Assembly: GCA_009840445.1 (NCBI GenBank)
Contig: VXNS01000051.1
Coordinates: 1-33,427 of the forward strand
DNA length: 33,427 nt
DNA from: Synechococcus sp. SB0662_bin_14
GTDB taxonomy: Bacteria > Cyanobacteriota > Cyanobacteriia > PCC-6307 > Cyanobiaceae
Direction of reading: 5' to 3'
In this document: piece after piece, positions 18,259 through 25,678 of the stretch
How the letters are laid out: each line of letters starts with the position of its first letter
Position numbering within the stretch: position 1 is the stretch's first letter
Made by a program: the position numbers and the translations under genes
The notes under the pieces: generated by a model
What the model was told of the DNA's origin: nothing
The model's input: the letters and a program-made list of their open reading frames with translations, nothing else
Database searches by the model: none

Positions 18259-19235
18259 GCGTTCCAGCGTCGTTGGTGAACAAGAAAACAGGCCTGGTGG
18301 TTCGCTGGGCTGTAAGCCTGGCGTGCATCGCCTACCTGGCCCGGACCATGGCGGATCAGGGGCGTCAGCTTCTGGAATTGACCCCAAGCCCCTCGGATTG
18401 GGGGCTGTTGTTGGCCGGGGCGTTGGTCAGTGGCCTGGCCGTGGTTGTCAACGGCGTGGCCTGGGCGGTGCTGCTGCGCTGGTTGCGCTGTCCCCTGCCC
18501 GCAGCTCAGGCGGTGGTTGTCTTTGCCTGGACCAATCTGCTGAAGTACGTCCCAGGCGGGATCTGGCATTTGGCAGGCCGGATCCAACTGCTGCGCCGCC
18601 ACGGCCATGGCTGGGGGCAAGCCGCCATGGCCGTGGTGCTGGATCCCCTGCTGATGGCCGTGGCCGCCCTGTTGCTGCTGCCCCTGGGGGGCTGGCAGCA
18701 GGGGTTGGGGCTGCTGGGGCCTTTGGCGGTGGTGTGCTTGCTGGCGGGTTGGCAACGGCCCCTCATGAAGCGCCTCCTGCGCCGCGTCAAGCTGCCCCGG
18801 GTTGGCGGGAGCGCCACCGCCAAGCTCTCCCCCGGCCCGGTGCTGCCCGGCGCGTTCCCGGGCGGCCCGTTGCTGGCGGAGACGGCCTTTGTGCTGGTGC
18901 GTTACCTGGGCTTTGCCCTCTGCGCCCACGGGTTCCTCCCCCCAGGGACGCCGCCGGGATCCCTGCTGGCTGCCTTTGCCCTGGCGTGGACCGCCGGCCT
19001 GGTCGTCCCTGGGGCGCCCGCCGGCTTGGGGGTCTTCGAGCTGGTGCTGGTGCTGTGGCTGGGGGGGGTGGTGCAGAACGACGCGGCCCTGTTGGCCACC
19101 GCCCTCAGTTACCGGGTGGCGTCCACCATGGGGGATGTTCTGGCGGCGGCAGGGGCCTGGGGGGTGAGGGGTTGGACCCGTTGCGGTCCTGAAGCCGACG
19201 CAGAGCCATGCCGACCCCATGGGGGGAGGCCGTGA
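18255..19235 (+). CDS. YbhN/UPF0104-like integral membrane protein
   Basis: A polytopic membrane protein of about 325 residues, of the lysylphosphatidylglycerol-synthase TM-region-like group (UPF0104). About eight hydrophobic segments are visible. Characteristic elements are WTNLLKYVPGGIWHLAGRIQLLRR (the K-Y-x-PG-x-W/x-x-G-R pattern) and the later VVPGAPAGLGVFELVLVLWLGG (PGGxGxxE-like motif). No catalytic domain is attached, so a transport or lipid-related role is inferred only from the family. The start is uncertain: TTG 18255 overlaps the larC stop (TTGA), and GTG 18276 is an alternative giving MNKKTGLVVRW. The C-terminal 25 residues are polar. Confidence 0.75.
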   Translation: MSVPASLVNKKTGLVVRWAVSLACIAYLARTMADQGRQLLELTPSPSDWGLLLAGALVSGLAVVVNGVAWAVLLRWLRCPLPAAQAVVVFAWTNLLKYVPGGIWHLAGRIQLLRRHGHGWGQAAMAVVLDPLLMAVAALLLLPLGGWQQGLGLLGPLAVVCLLAGWQRPLMKRLLRRVKLPRVGGSATAKLSPGPVLPGAFPGGPLLAETAFVLVRYLGFALCAHGFLPPGTPPGSLLAAFALAWTAGLVVPGAPAGLGVFELVLVLWLGGVVQNDAALLATALSYRVASTMGDVLAAAGAWGVRGWTRCGPEADAEPCRPHGGRP

Positions 19236-19258
19236 CGGATGGGGGACAAGCCTTGGGG

Positions 19259-19440
19259 TCAGGGGGCTCTAGCCACCCGCAGGCCTTCCATCAACCGGTC
19301 CACCTTGGCGCGGAGTTCTCTCATGTCTTCCCGCTGGCGGGCTCCATTGCTTCGAGGGCTCCTTGCTGGCGGACCTCACCGGCCTTAATTTCTGCCCAGA
19401 TCACCTCCAGGGCGCCGAGGAGGACGGTCCAAACCGCCCG
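19259..19440 (-). pseudogene. Frameshifted remnant of a small coiled-coil protein
   Basis: On the minus strand one frame (19440 to 19321) reads VLLGALEVIWAEIKAGEVRQ and stops, while the frame ending at 19259 reads RQREDMRELRAKVDRLMEGL. Joined by a single frameshift near 19335 they give a continuous, heptad-like helix of about 60 residues, so a disrupted gene (or a sequencing error) is the simplest reading. A TGA at 19441-19443 blocks further extension upstream in the first frame. I do not recognise the family. Confidence 0.4.
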
Positions 19441-19514
19441 TCAGCAGTGCGGGCAACAACCAGGAGGGCATCCGAGGGAAGTCCAGCCTTCCATGGTGCC
19501 CACGTGGCGCTTAG

Positions 19515-19658
19515 TGTACCGACAGCACCAGGCTGACGGTCTGCCACAATGGGCGCATCAACCGTAACCGGGTCTTCCGGGGTCTGGCCAGGCGTGGTCC
19601 CACCACTGTGGGGTGGTTCTTTGGCTTCAAGCTCCATCTGCTCATCAACCACAAGGGT
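19515..19658 (+). mobile_element. IS982-family transposase fragment
   Basis: A 48-codon piece without start or stop resembles the central DDE region of IS982 transposases: DSTRLTVCHNGRI, then RVFRGLARRGPTT, then GWFFGFKLHLLINHKG. The first Asp in DST is the first catalytic acid of the family. A stop (TAG, 19512-19514) precedes the fragment in the same frame, and similarity ends abruptly at 19658, where the sequence turns AT-rich. No terminal inverted repeats were found. It is an inactive remnant. The family call rests on the memorised VDST..VCHN.RI / KGLA.RGK / GWF.GFKLH pattern. Confidence 0.7.
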
Positions 19659-19725
19659 GCCGCGAAAAATTGGATAAGCTGTGGCAAGAGATGGGGGGAA
19701 CAAATACCTTCCATTAAACAAGCCA

Positions 19726-20364
19726 CTAAAACACGTCAGACATTGCTTTTTCACAGGAATCTTCAAGGGGTGTGTAGAAGTCAACAAGAAGATACCCCTC
19801 GCTGATGCTGAAGGCTGTAGCATTAACAATTATACTATTTATACTGCTACGATGCGCAGCCGGTAAATCTGACAAATTCCAATAGTAATAATAATCTCGT
19901 AGCCCTTCCGAAAGCGAGTACATCCACAATGATGGTGAATCAAAAGAGCGACCCTCCAACTCATCGATTTTGAAACTGTATTGTCCATACTTAATCTTTA
20001 TTTGGTTAGCGATGCTATCAGTCTGGCTTCTTAAATGGGATCCGCTTCTATCAGTGTAAATGTCCGTAATCACGCCTCTCACACCACATATACCAACATT
20101 TTTTACAAACCTTACAAGATAAGTATCCATCTCAGGGTGAGGCTTGGGTGCAGTAGTACACAAATAGTTCCAATGACCATCACCCTCTGAACAAAAGCTA
20201 TAAAGCCTCGAAGGCTCCACGGAACTCTCCAGATCAAAGCCAAACGGCCCCGCAGTGGCTGCACCGGCAAATAGCGCCCCGGCACCCCCAATGAGCGCAG
20301 CCCAGAGTGCCCCGGTCAACCCGGCGGCAGTCGTCCGCTTCCGTGGTGAGGTAGCTGTTTTCAT
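19726..20364 (-). CDS. Exported hypothetical protein, AT-rich, coupled to the iron permease gene
   Basis: A 212-residue protein with an Ala/Gly-rich signal peptide (LTGALWAALIGGAGALFAGAATAG, likely cut near residue 39). The mature part has three spaced cysteines (about 58, 69 and 93) and one near the C-terminus. It shows the pattern KPHPEMDTYLVRF, then GICGVRGVITDI, LRSQTDSI, KYGQY, and GYLLVDFYTP before a late Cys. I recall unnamed exported proteobacterial proteins with this layout (KPHP, GLC, LRS, KYG, GY.L.Y), but no function. Its ATG overlaps the permease TGA (ATGA). The first 45 codons are GC-rich like the permease, but the remainder is AT-rich (23 of 60 G+C at 19861-19920), so it may be an acquired or chimeric gene. 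Confidence 0.65.
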   Translation of the reverse strand: MKTATSPRKRTTAAGLTGALWAALIGGAGALFAGAATAGPFGFDLESSVEPSRLYSFCSEGDGHWNYLCTTAPKPHPEMDTYLVRFVKNVGICGVRGVITDIYTDRSGSHLRSQTDSIANQIKIKYGQYSFKIDELEGRSFDSPSLWMYSLSEGLRDYYYYWNLSDLPAAHRSSINSIIVNATAFSISEGYLLVDFYTPLEDSCEKAMSDVF

Positions 20365-21941
20365 GACGGAACTTTGAGATCTGCTGCCGACAGTTTAGCG
20401 TCGCCTCCCCACTCCGACGCCTCCTGTTCCTGTGAGGCCAGGGTTTCCGTGGTGCGCATCATGGCAAAGGACGCCACCAGACCCAGGAGCAGAATCAGCG
20501 CTGCCGGCCCCAGGGCCGAATTCAGCCTTTCGTCTCCCGCATACTGAAACACCCGCACGGAGAGGGTGTCAAAGTTCATGGGCCGCAGCGCAAAGGTGAG
20601 GGGCAACTCCTTGATGGTGTCCACAAACACCAGCAGAGCCCCCACCCGCAGGGGACCGGCCAACAGGGGAAGGTGGATGCGCCGCAGTGTTTGCCACCAG
20701 TTGTTGCCCAGACTGGTGGCGGCTTCCTCCATGGTGGGGGGAATCCGCTCCAGGGCGGCGTCAAAACCACCGCGCCCCACCGCCATGAAGCGGTCCGTAT
20801 AACCCAGCACCAGGAGGGTCAGGGGTGTCCAGCCCAGGGAGCCGCCCAACACCAGCAGACCCAGGGCCAGCACCGTTCCGGGAATGGCGTAGCCCATGGA
20901 GGCCACAAACACCAGGCGTTGCAAGAGGGGTTGCTGGATCCAGCGGCGCGCCACGGCCAGAAACAGGGCCACGGCAACGGTGAGGGCCGCCGCCACGGCA
21001 GCCAGGATCAAGCTGTTCAAGGTCAGGGTGAGCAGCTCGTGCGGCGCCTCAACCATGCCCTGCCAGCGCCGACTCATCCACAGCAGGGGTACCCCCAGGC
21101 TCAGCACCGGGGGAAGGGCGCAAACCGACTGGGCGGCGGCGGCGCGCCACCCCGTCAAAGGCCACGCCGACGATGTGTTACGACCACGACCATCCAGGGC
21201 CCAACGGCGACTGCGGCGGCGGAGCCAGCGCTCCAAAGCGATCAAGCCGGCCACCACAGCCAAGGTGACCAGAGCCATCTGGGCGGCGCTGGTGGGATTG
21301 CCCTGCTCCTGCCAGCGCTGGAGGATGCCGTAGGACAGGGTGGGGATGCCCAGCAACTCCACGGCGCCCAGCTCGTTGACCACCTCCATGCCACTGAGGG
21401 CAATGCCAGCTCCAACGGCGGGCAGGGTCAGAGGCAACGCGACCCGAAAGAAACTTCCCCAAGGCCCCAGGCCCAGGGTGCGACAGGCCTCCAGTTGCCG
21501 TTGGCCCAGCCGGGAAAAGCTGTCCGTCGTGAGCAGGAACACGTAGGGATAGTTGGCCAGGCTGAGCACCACCACCCCCCATGCAAACCCGTAGACGCGC
21601 CATCCCTGAATGGAGCCCAGGTCCACCAGGGTTGCCGCCAGCAGGTAGGCCGGCGTGGCCAGCGGCAGCAGTTGGACGGAGCGCAGCAAGCGACGGCCGG
21701 GGAAGCGGCAGCAGGCGGTTATCCATCCCGTGGTGACCCCCAACAGGGTCACGCCAAGACCAACGGTGGCCAAAAGACCGATGGTGCCTCTGAGCTGGCG
21801 GGTGTTGATCACGCCAATACCGATGCCCTCCACAATGCCTTGATCCCGTAGCGCCAGCAGCACCACCATCAGCACGGGCGCAAGGGCCAAGCCTGCGACG
21901 GCCAGCACCAGGACGGTCAGGGAAGGACGCCGTTGCAGCAT
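20361..21941 (-). CDS. futB: Iron(III) ABC transporter permease, fused two-domain (FutB type)
   Basis: Inner-membrane permease that carries Fe3+ from the periplasm with a binding protein and an ATPase. At 526 residues it contains two tandem binding-protein-dependent permease domains, each with about six helices. The EAA-type cytoplasmic loops are QLEACRTLGLGPWGSFFRVALPL in the first half and EEAATSLGNNWWQTLRRIHLPL in the second, the ATPase contact sites. This fused layout is that of FutB/SfuB/FbpB. No futA or futC is adjacent. The ATG is 6 nt after the upstream G3E GTPase stop, and the stop overlaps the next gene by 4 nt, so a three-gene operon is likely. Thiamine or putrescine permeases share the fold, but the fused form favours iron. 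Confidence 0.88.
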   Translation of the reverse strand: MLQRRPSLTVLVLAVAGLALAPVLMVVLLALRDQGIVEGIGIGVINTRQLRGTIGLLATVGLGVTLLGVTTGWITACCRFPGRRLLRSVQLLPLATPAYLLAATLVDLGSIQGWRVYGFAWGVVVLSLANYPYVFLLTTDSFSRLGQRQLEACRTLGLGPWGSFFRVALPLTLPAVGAGIALSGMEVVNELGAVELLGIPTLSYGILQRWQEQGNPTSAAQMALVTLAVVAGLIALERWLRRRSRRWALDGRGRNTSSAWPLTGWRAAAAQSVCALPPVLSLGVPLLWMSRRWQGMVEAPHELLTLTLNSLILAAVAAALTVAVALFLAVARRWIQQPLLQRLVFVASMGYAIPGTVLALGLLVLGGSLGWTPLTLLVLGYTDRFMAVGRGGFDAALERIPPTMEEAATSLGNNWWQTLRRIHLPLLAGPLRVGALLVFVDTIKELPLTFALRPMNFDTLSVRVFQYAGDERLNSALGPAALILLLGLVASFAMMRTTETLASQEQEASEWGGDAKLSAADLKVPS

Positions 21942-21947
21942 GGGCCT

Positions 21948-23003
21948 TCAGGCAGCGTCCACCACCGCCCCTGCCCGGACACAGCACGCCTCCAGTTGCC
22001 GCCGCAGAGTGGGGTGGTCCAGTTCCCGGCCAATCAGAACCAGGCGGTTGCTGCGCGGCATGGCGGCAGGCCAATCGTCGTCGTCAATGGAAAAGCGCTT
22101 ACCGGCCAGGTGGAAGAGGTGGCGCCGCTCACTCTCGCGAAACCAGAGAATCCCCTTGGCGCGAAACACCGTCTGGGGAAGCTGATTGTCGAGGAAATTC
22201 TGGAAAGCGCGCAAGTCCAGGGGCTGGTCACTGCGGAAGGAGAGGGACGTGAACCCCTCAATGACGCCGGCCTCTTCTCCCTCCGCAACGTGATGATGGT
22301 GATGGTGATGGTCTCCGCCGCCGTGGCCATGGGCGGATGCAGGGTCCTCGGCCTGCAGCCAACGATCAGAGTCGAAGAGGCCCACGCTGAGCAGCAGCCC
22401 GAGGGGAACGTTGCCGCGCCGGCAGGGAAGAATGCGGGCATCCGGCTTGATGTCCAGGAGGGCGTGTTCCACACGCTTCAACCGCTCCTCGCTCACCAGA
22501 TCGGTCTTGTTGAGGAGCAAAACATCGCCGTAGACAACTTGCCTGCGGCCCACGTCGCCGGTCAGCAGGTCCAGGGAAAAGTTCTCCGCATCCACCAGGG
22601 TGATGATGGAGTCCAAACGGCACTCGTCCCGCAGTTCGCTGCTCAAAAAGGTCATGGCCACGGGCAGGGGGTCCGCCAGCCCCGTCGTTTCCACAACGAC
22701 GTAGTCCAACGGTTGGGGGCTCGCCAGAAGGCGATCCATGGCATCCACCAACTCCCCGTTGATGGAGCAACAGATACAACCGTTGCTCAACTCCACCATG
22801 GCGTCGCTGGTGGCCACAATCAGGTCGTTATCAATGCCGATTTCACCGAACTCGTTGACCAGCACAGCGACTTTCAGCCCCTGCTGGTTGCTGAGGATGT
22901 GGTTGAGCAGCGTCGTCTTCCCCGCCCCGAGAAATCCGGTCAGGATGGTGACCGGCAGTCCTGTCTTTGTCCCAGTGTCCGGGGTCGGTTGATGGGTTGT
23001 CAT
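21948..23003 (-). CDS. G3E-family GTPase (CobW/COG0523 metal chaperone)
   Basis: P-loop GTPase of the family that delivers zinc, cobalt or other metals to target proteins. Walker A is TGFLGAGKTTLLNHIL at the N-terminus. The diagnostic metal-binding motif CxCC is in NGCICCSINGEL, and NKTD gives guanine specificity. A histidine-rich loop (AHGHGGGDHHHHHHH) lies near residue 225 before the C-terminal CobW_C domain (LFHLAGKRFSIDDDDWP). Length is 351 residues. It is the first gene of the unit with the iron permease. No Zur-like palindrome was seen upstream. There is no nearby cobalamin gene, so the substrate metal is open. Confidence 0.92.
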   Translation of the reverse strand: MTTHQPTPDTGTKTGLPVTILTGFLGAGKTTLLNHILSNQQGLKVAVLVNEFGEIGIDNDLIVATSDAMVELSNGCICCSINGELVDAMDRLLASPQPLDYVVVETTGLADPLPVAMTFLSSELRDECRLDSIITLVDAENFSLDLLTGDVGRRQVVYGDVLLLNKTDLVSEERLKRVEHALLDIKPDARILPCRRGNVPLGLLLSVGLFDSDRWLQAEDPASAHGHGGGDHHHHHHHVAEGEEAGVIEGFTSLSFRSDQPLDLRAFQNFLDNQLPQTVFRAKGILWFRESERRHLFHLAGKRFSIDDDDWPAAMPRSNRLVLIGRELDHPTLRRQLEACCVRAGAVVDAA

Positions 23004-23144
23004 GGTGACTGCGCCTGGTAAGTGCTGCTGTGGTGAGCCAGGGATTCAGGCTATCGCTGGGCCAGCTTTCCTGCCAAGTGGCCTGACCGTTGCCAGCCTG
23101 CTTTGGTCTCGTACCATTTTGGATACACGTTGTCTTCCCTGCTG

Positions 23145-23681
23145 ATGCCCAACCCCTGGCAATCGTCTGCCGGCTACGCCATGGCCCTGGCGGCTGCCGT
23201 GGCCTTGCCCCTTGCCAACGGGGCTTTTGCACAAGACCAGGACTCGTCGGACCCCACCAAGGTTCTTCAGTCCGGAGACACCAGCTTTAACCCCAGCGCC
23301 GTGGAACGCCTCCTCAGCCAAGGGGACGAGTCCGTCGCGGCGGGGGATCTGGAGACGGCGCGCAAGCACTACGATGACGCCCGCGATGCAGCGCGGGCAT
23401 TGGCGGGCTTCTATCGGGACCTCAGTGGCGGCTTTCGTGGCCTGGATGCCCGGGTGCCACGGGAGATGGACACCAAAGGTCGCCGCTCCATTACGTTGCA
23501 GGCAGAAGCCGGTCTTCGCCTCGCCGCCCTCTATCGTCGTCTGGGGCAATCCGAGGTGGCGGTCCCGTTGCTGGTGGAGGTGATCAAGTTGATGACGGTC
23601 ACCAATCCCCTGGGCGTTCAGGCCTATCAGCAACTGGTGGAGTTGGGCTTTGCCGAGACCCCGTACGACGGACCCGGCTGA
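23145..23681 (+). CDS. Exported TPR-like protein
   Basis: A 178-residue protein with a signal peptide (MPNPWQSSAGYAMALAAAVALPLANGAFAQ, cut after FAQ or AFA). A helical mature part carries two TPR-like helix pairs: ERLLSQGDESVAAGDLETARKHYDDARDAA, then LRLAALYRRLGQSEVAVPLLVEVIKL. It resembles short periplasmic proteins common in marine picocyanobacteria and probably mediates protein contacts. The start ATG 23145 was chosen because it opens the signal peptide directly. The gene is followed 39 nt later by bolA. Function unknown. Confidence 0.75.
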   Translation: MPNPWQSSAGYAMALAAAVALPLANGAFAQDQDSSDPTKVLQSGDTSFNPSAVERLLSQGDESVAAGDLETARKHYDDARDAARALAGFYRDLSGGFRGLDARVPREMDTKGRRSITLQAEAGLRLAALYRRLGQSEVAVPLLVEVIKLMTVTNPLGVQAYQQLVELGFAETPYDGPG

Positions 23682-23720
23682 AATGTCTCCCCGCTAAAAT
23701 CAAGGTGTGCTTCCCCGATC

Positions 23721-23966
23721 ATGGTGACTCCAGCCGCTGTTGAGGCTGCCATCTGCGCAGCCCTCCCCGATGCCCACGTGGCCGTTGAGGATCTCACCGG
23801 TTCCGGGGACCACCTGCAAGTCTCCGTGACCTCGGCGGCGTTTGCCGGTGTCTCCCGTGTGCGTCAGCATCAACTTGTTTACGCTGCGCTCAAGAACGAG
23901 TTTGCCAGCGCCGCCATTCATGCCCTGGCCTTGACAACAACGGCGCCGCCCACCCAGGGAACATGA
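23721..23966 (+). CDS. BolA-family protein
   Basis: An 81-residue BolA-like protein. BolA proteins form heterodimers with CGFS glutaredoxins and take part in Fe-S cluster handling and iron sensing. Conserved features are [17 protein letters not shown] near the N-terminus and [21 protein letters not shown], containing the family helix with the Gln-His cluster-ligand histidine. The ATG at 23721 has no clear ribosome site. It lies 67 nt upstream of the monothiol glutaredoxin gene, the classical pairing. Confidence 0.9.
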   Translation: MVTPAAVEAAICAALPDAHVAVEDLTGSGDHLQVSVTSAAFAGVSRVRQHQLVYAALKNEFASAAIHALALTTTAPPTQGT

Positions 23967-24033
23967 GACTCGTCTCCAAGGTGAAGAATTAACCTCGGTC
24001 TCCCTGGCGCCCATTTCCCCCATTTTCCCCGTC

Positions 24034-24357
24034 ATGGACTCTGCTCTCAAGAACCGCATTGAAACCCTGGTGGCCAGCAGCCCTGTTTTCGTCTTCATGA
24101 AAGGAAGCAAGCTCATGCCCCAGTGCGGGTTCTCCAACAACGTGGTGCAGGTGCTCAACGCCCTTGGCGTGCCCTACGAGACGTTTGACGTGCTCTCGGA
24201 TCCGGAGATTCGACAAGGCATCAAGGACTATGCCGACTGGCCGACCATTCCCCAGGTGTATCTCAAGGGTGAATTCCTTGGCGGCAGCGACATTCTGATC
24301 GAGATGTACAACTCCGGTGAACTGCGAGAGACCATGGAGGTGGCCCTGGCGTCCTGA
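24034..24357 (+). CDS. grxD: Monothiol glutaredoxin, Grx4 family (CGFS)
   Basis: Cytoplasmic Fe-S cluster-binding glutaredoxin, 107 residues. The active-site motif is CGFS in LMPQCGFSNNVVQVLNALG, preceded by VFVFMKGSK. WPTIPQVYLKGEFLGGSDIL holds the cis-Pro and glutathione-binding GGSD. All are diagnostic of the Grx4/Grx5 class, which holds a glutathione-ligated [2Fe-2S] cluster and partners BolA. The start at 24034 gives MDSALKNRIETLV. Adjacency to the BolA gene supports a joint role. Confidence 0.96.
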   Translation: MDSALKNRIETLVASSPVFVFMKGSKLMPQCGFSNNVVQVLNALGVPYETFDVLSDPEIRQGIKDYADWPTIPQVYLKGEFLGGSDILIEMYNSGELRETMEVALAS

Positions 24358-24368
24358 AATCCCCCGTT

Positions 24369-24411
24369 GCCGGCCCGGTCCTGCTGGGGAGAGCTTGCTG
24401 GTGAGGCCGGC
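24369..24411. terminator. Long-loop inverted repeat between convergent genes
   Basis: GCCGGCC at 24369-24375 is complementary to GGCCGGC at 24405-24411, with a 29-nt loop. It sits between the convergent glutaredoxin and DUF6761-like genes, where a bidirectional terminator would be expected, but no T-run is present and the loop is long. Confidence 0.3.
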
Positions 24412-24674
24412 TAGTTGAGAAGGCGATGCAGGCCATGGCTGCTCCCTTCCGGCCAGATGCTGCTGGAGGGATCAAGAATCCAGCGGCCGACCAGGTCTTC
24501 CAGCCGCTGTTGCGCCATGGGATTCAACTGCTGGCTGCGGCACAAACAATGGAGGTAGCCATCCGCGTAGAGACGTAGCTCCGAGGCGTTGGAGCCACGG
24601 CCGGCCATCTCGCGGCACGCATCGCAGAGGGCCTGGAAGTGACGGATGGCATCGGGATCTTGAAGGGCCGTCAT
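24411..24674 (-). CDS. DUF6761-like small cyanobacterial protein
   Basis: An 87-residue soluble protein conserved in cyanobacteria, function unknown. The core reads DPDAIRHFQALCDACREMAGRG, then ELRLYADGYLHCLCRSQQLNP, then LEDLVGRWILDPSS. This matches the remembered DUF6761 pattern (I-R-x-Y-Q-x-L-x-D..., Y-x-DGYL, LE..V.R.L.DPS). ATG 24674 is taken as the start; the frame is open up to 24869, but the extension has no homologous look. It is convergent with grxD, and divergent from the response-regulator gene with about 125 nt between. Confidence 0.7.
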   Translation of the reverse strand: MTALQDPDAIRHFQALCDACREMAGRGSNASELRLYADGYLHCLCRSQQLNPMAQQRLEDLVGRWILDPSSSIWPEGSSHGLHRLLN

Positions 24675-24798
24675 CGGTGTTGCGTGAGGCTGGAGGGCGA
24701 GTTCGGTCAGCGTGTCTTTAACAAAAGTCAATGCTATCCATAGTTTATTCAGGCATGGGCAGCACCCAAATCCTTTCCAGGGATAGCTTAACCATAAC

Positions 24799-25584
24799 TT
24801 GCACCGGCCTGGTTTGGAGTCCAACCTTGGCGCAACCGAGCACACTCCCCTGACCTCGGCAGCGCGCATTCTTGTGCTGGAGGCCCATCCAGCGCTGCGG
24901 GTTGTGCTGGCCCAGCGCCTTCGGCAAGACGGTTACCTGACGGCTGGCGTCTCCACCGCCCACCAAGCCATGCACGTCTGTGCCAACGAAAAGCCCGACT
25001 TGCTGGTGACCACGGAGCTTTTGGAGGACTCCACCGGCTTGCGACTGGCGGAGTCCCTGGGCTGCTGTGCGTTGATTCTCACGGCTCGTACAGCGACAGA
25101 GGCCGTTGTGGATCTGCTGGATAGCGGCGCTGACGATGTTTTATGCAAGCCCTTCGGGTTGGAAGAGTTGGCTGCCCGCTGCCGGGCTTTACTGCGTCGC
25201 ACCAACAGCCTGAAGGAACGGGTCAGCGTGGGACCCCTGGATGTCCATCTGCTCTTGCGGCGGGTCACCCTGCGGGATCAACCCGTGGAACTGAGCCCGC
25301 GGGAGTTTGCTTTGCTCTGTGCGCTGCTGATGCCCCCTGGCATCACCCGCAGCCGTCAGGAGTTGTTGCGCATGGCCTGGCCACCCCATAGTGGCGGTCC
25401 CCGCTCCGTGGATACCCAGGTGCTGACCTTGCGGCGCAAGCTGGAGCAGGCAGGATTGTTGGGGGGGGAGAGCGGTGTGATTCAGACGGTGCGGCAGCAG
25501 GGATACCGCTTCAGCCTGGACGGGCTGAACCACCAGGTCATGGAGACGAATCTGCACAAGAGCAGCGCGGAAGCCCGGCCCTGA
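24799..25584 (+). CDS. OmpR-family response regulator with degenerate receiver domain
   Basis: DNA-binding transcription regulator. An N-terminal receiver-like domain (about residues 23-135) is followed by a winged helix (VELSPREFALLCALLMPPG, then VDTQVLTLRRKLEQAG, then IQTVRQQGYRFSLDG). The receiver lacks its phosphorylation chemistry: the acidic pair is ILVLEAHP, and the phospho-acceptor Asp falls on the second threonine of DLLVTTELLEDSTG. The threonine (LILTART) and lysine (VLCKPFG) remain. Control by phosphorylation is therefore unlikely; dimerisation or ligand control is inferred. The TTG start at 24799 is tentative, since the receiver begins near residue 23. No histidine kinase is adjacent. 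Another degenerate-receiver regulator follows on the same strand. Confidence 0.85.
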   Translation: MHRPGLESNLGATEHTPLTSAARILVLEAHPALRVVLAQRLRQDGYLTAGVSTAHQAMHVCANEKPDLLVTTELLEDSTGLRLAESLGCCALILTARTATEAVVDLLDSGADDVLCKPFGLEELAARCRALLRRTNSLKERVSVGPLDVHLLLRRVTLRDQPVELSPREFALLCALLMPPGITRSRQELLRMAWPPHSGGPRSVDTQVLTLRRKLEQAGLLGGESGVIQTVRQQGYRFSLDGLNHQVMETNLHKSSAEARP

Positions 25585-25641
25585 ACGGGCAACGGGTGTG
25601 TGGAGGTGCCATGGCGAGAATCTCCCACCGGTTTCTACTAT

Positions 25642-25656
25642 TGCTTATCATTCTCA
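25642..25656. promoter_or_regulatory. Fur-like 7-1-7 box upstream of LuxR-type regulator
   Basis: TGCTTATCATTCTCA (reverse TGAGAATGATAAGCA) matches the Fur/Zur-type consensus TGATAATNATTATCA at 11 of 14 informative positions. It sits in a short AT-rich patch (about 25630-25665) in otherwise GC-rich DNA, 22 nt before the ATG at 25679. The position suggests repression of the downstream regulator by iron or zinc; this is a prediction only. Confidence 0.4.
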
Positions 25657-25678
25657 ATAATTGCCTGCCGCCCCGCCA

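Noticed and set aside
18204-19220. Long minus-strand frame opposite the YbhN-like membrane protein
   Set aside because: Gln/His-rich low-complexity translation without domain features; the plus strand has clear membrane helices.
22290-22340. Repetitive tract (GTGATGATGGTGATGG) resembling a microsatellite
   Set aside because: It is simply the coding sequence of the histidine-rich loop of the G3E GTPase.
23111-23126. Possible NtcA site (GTA...TAC) upstream of the exported TPR-like gene
   Set aside because: The spacing is 10 nt rather than the required 8, so it does not fit the NtcA consensus.
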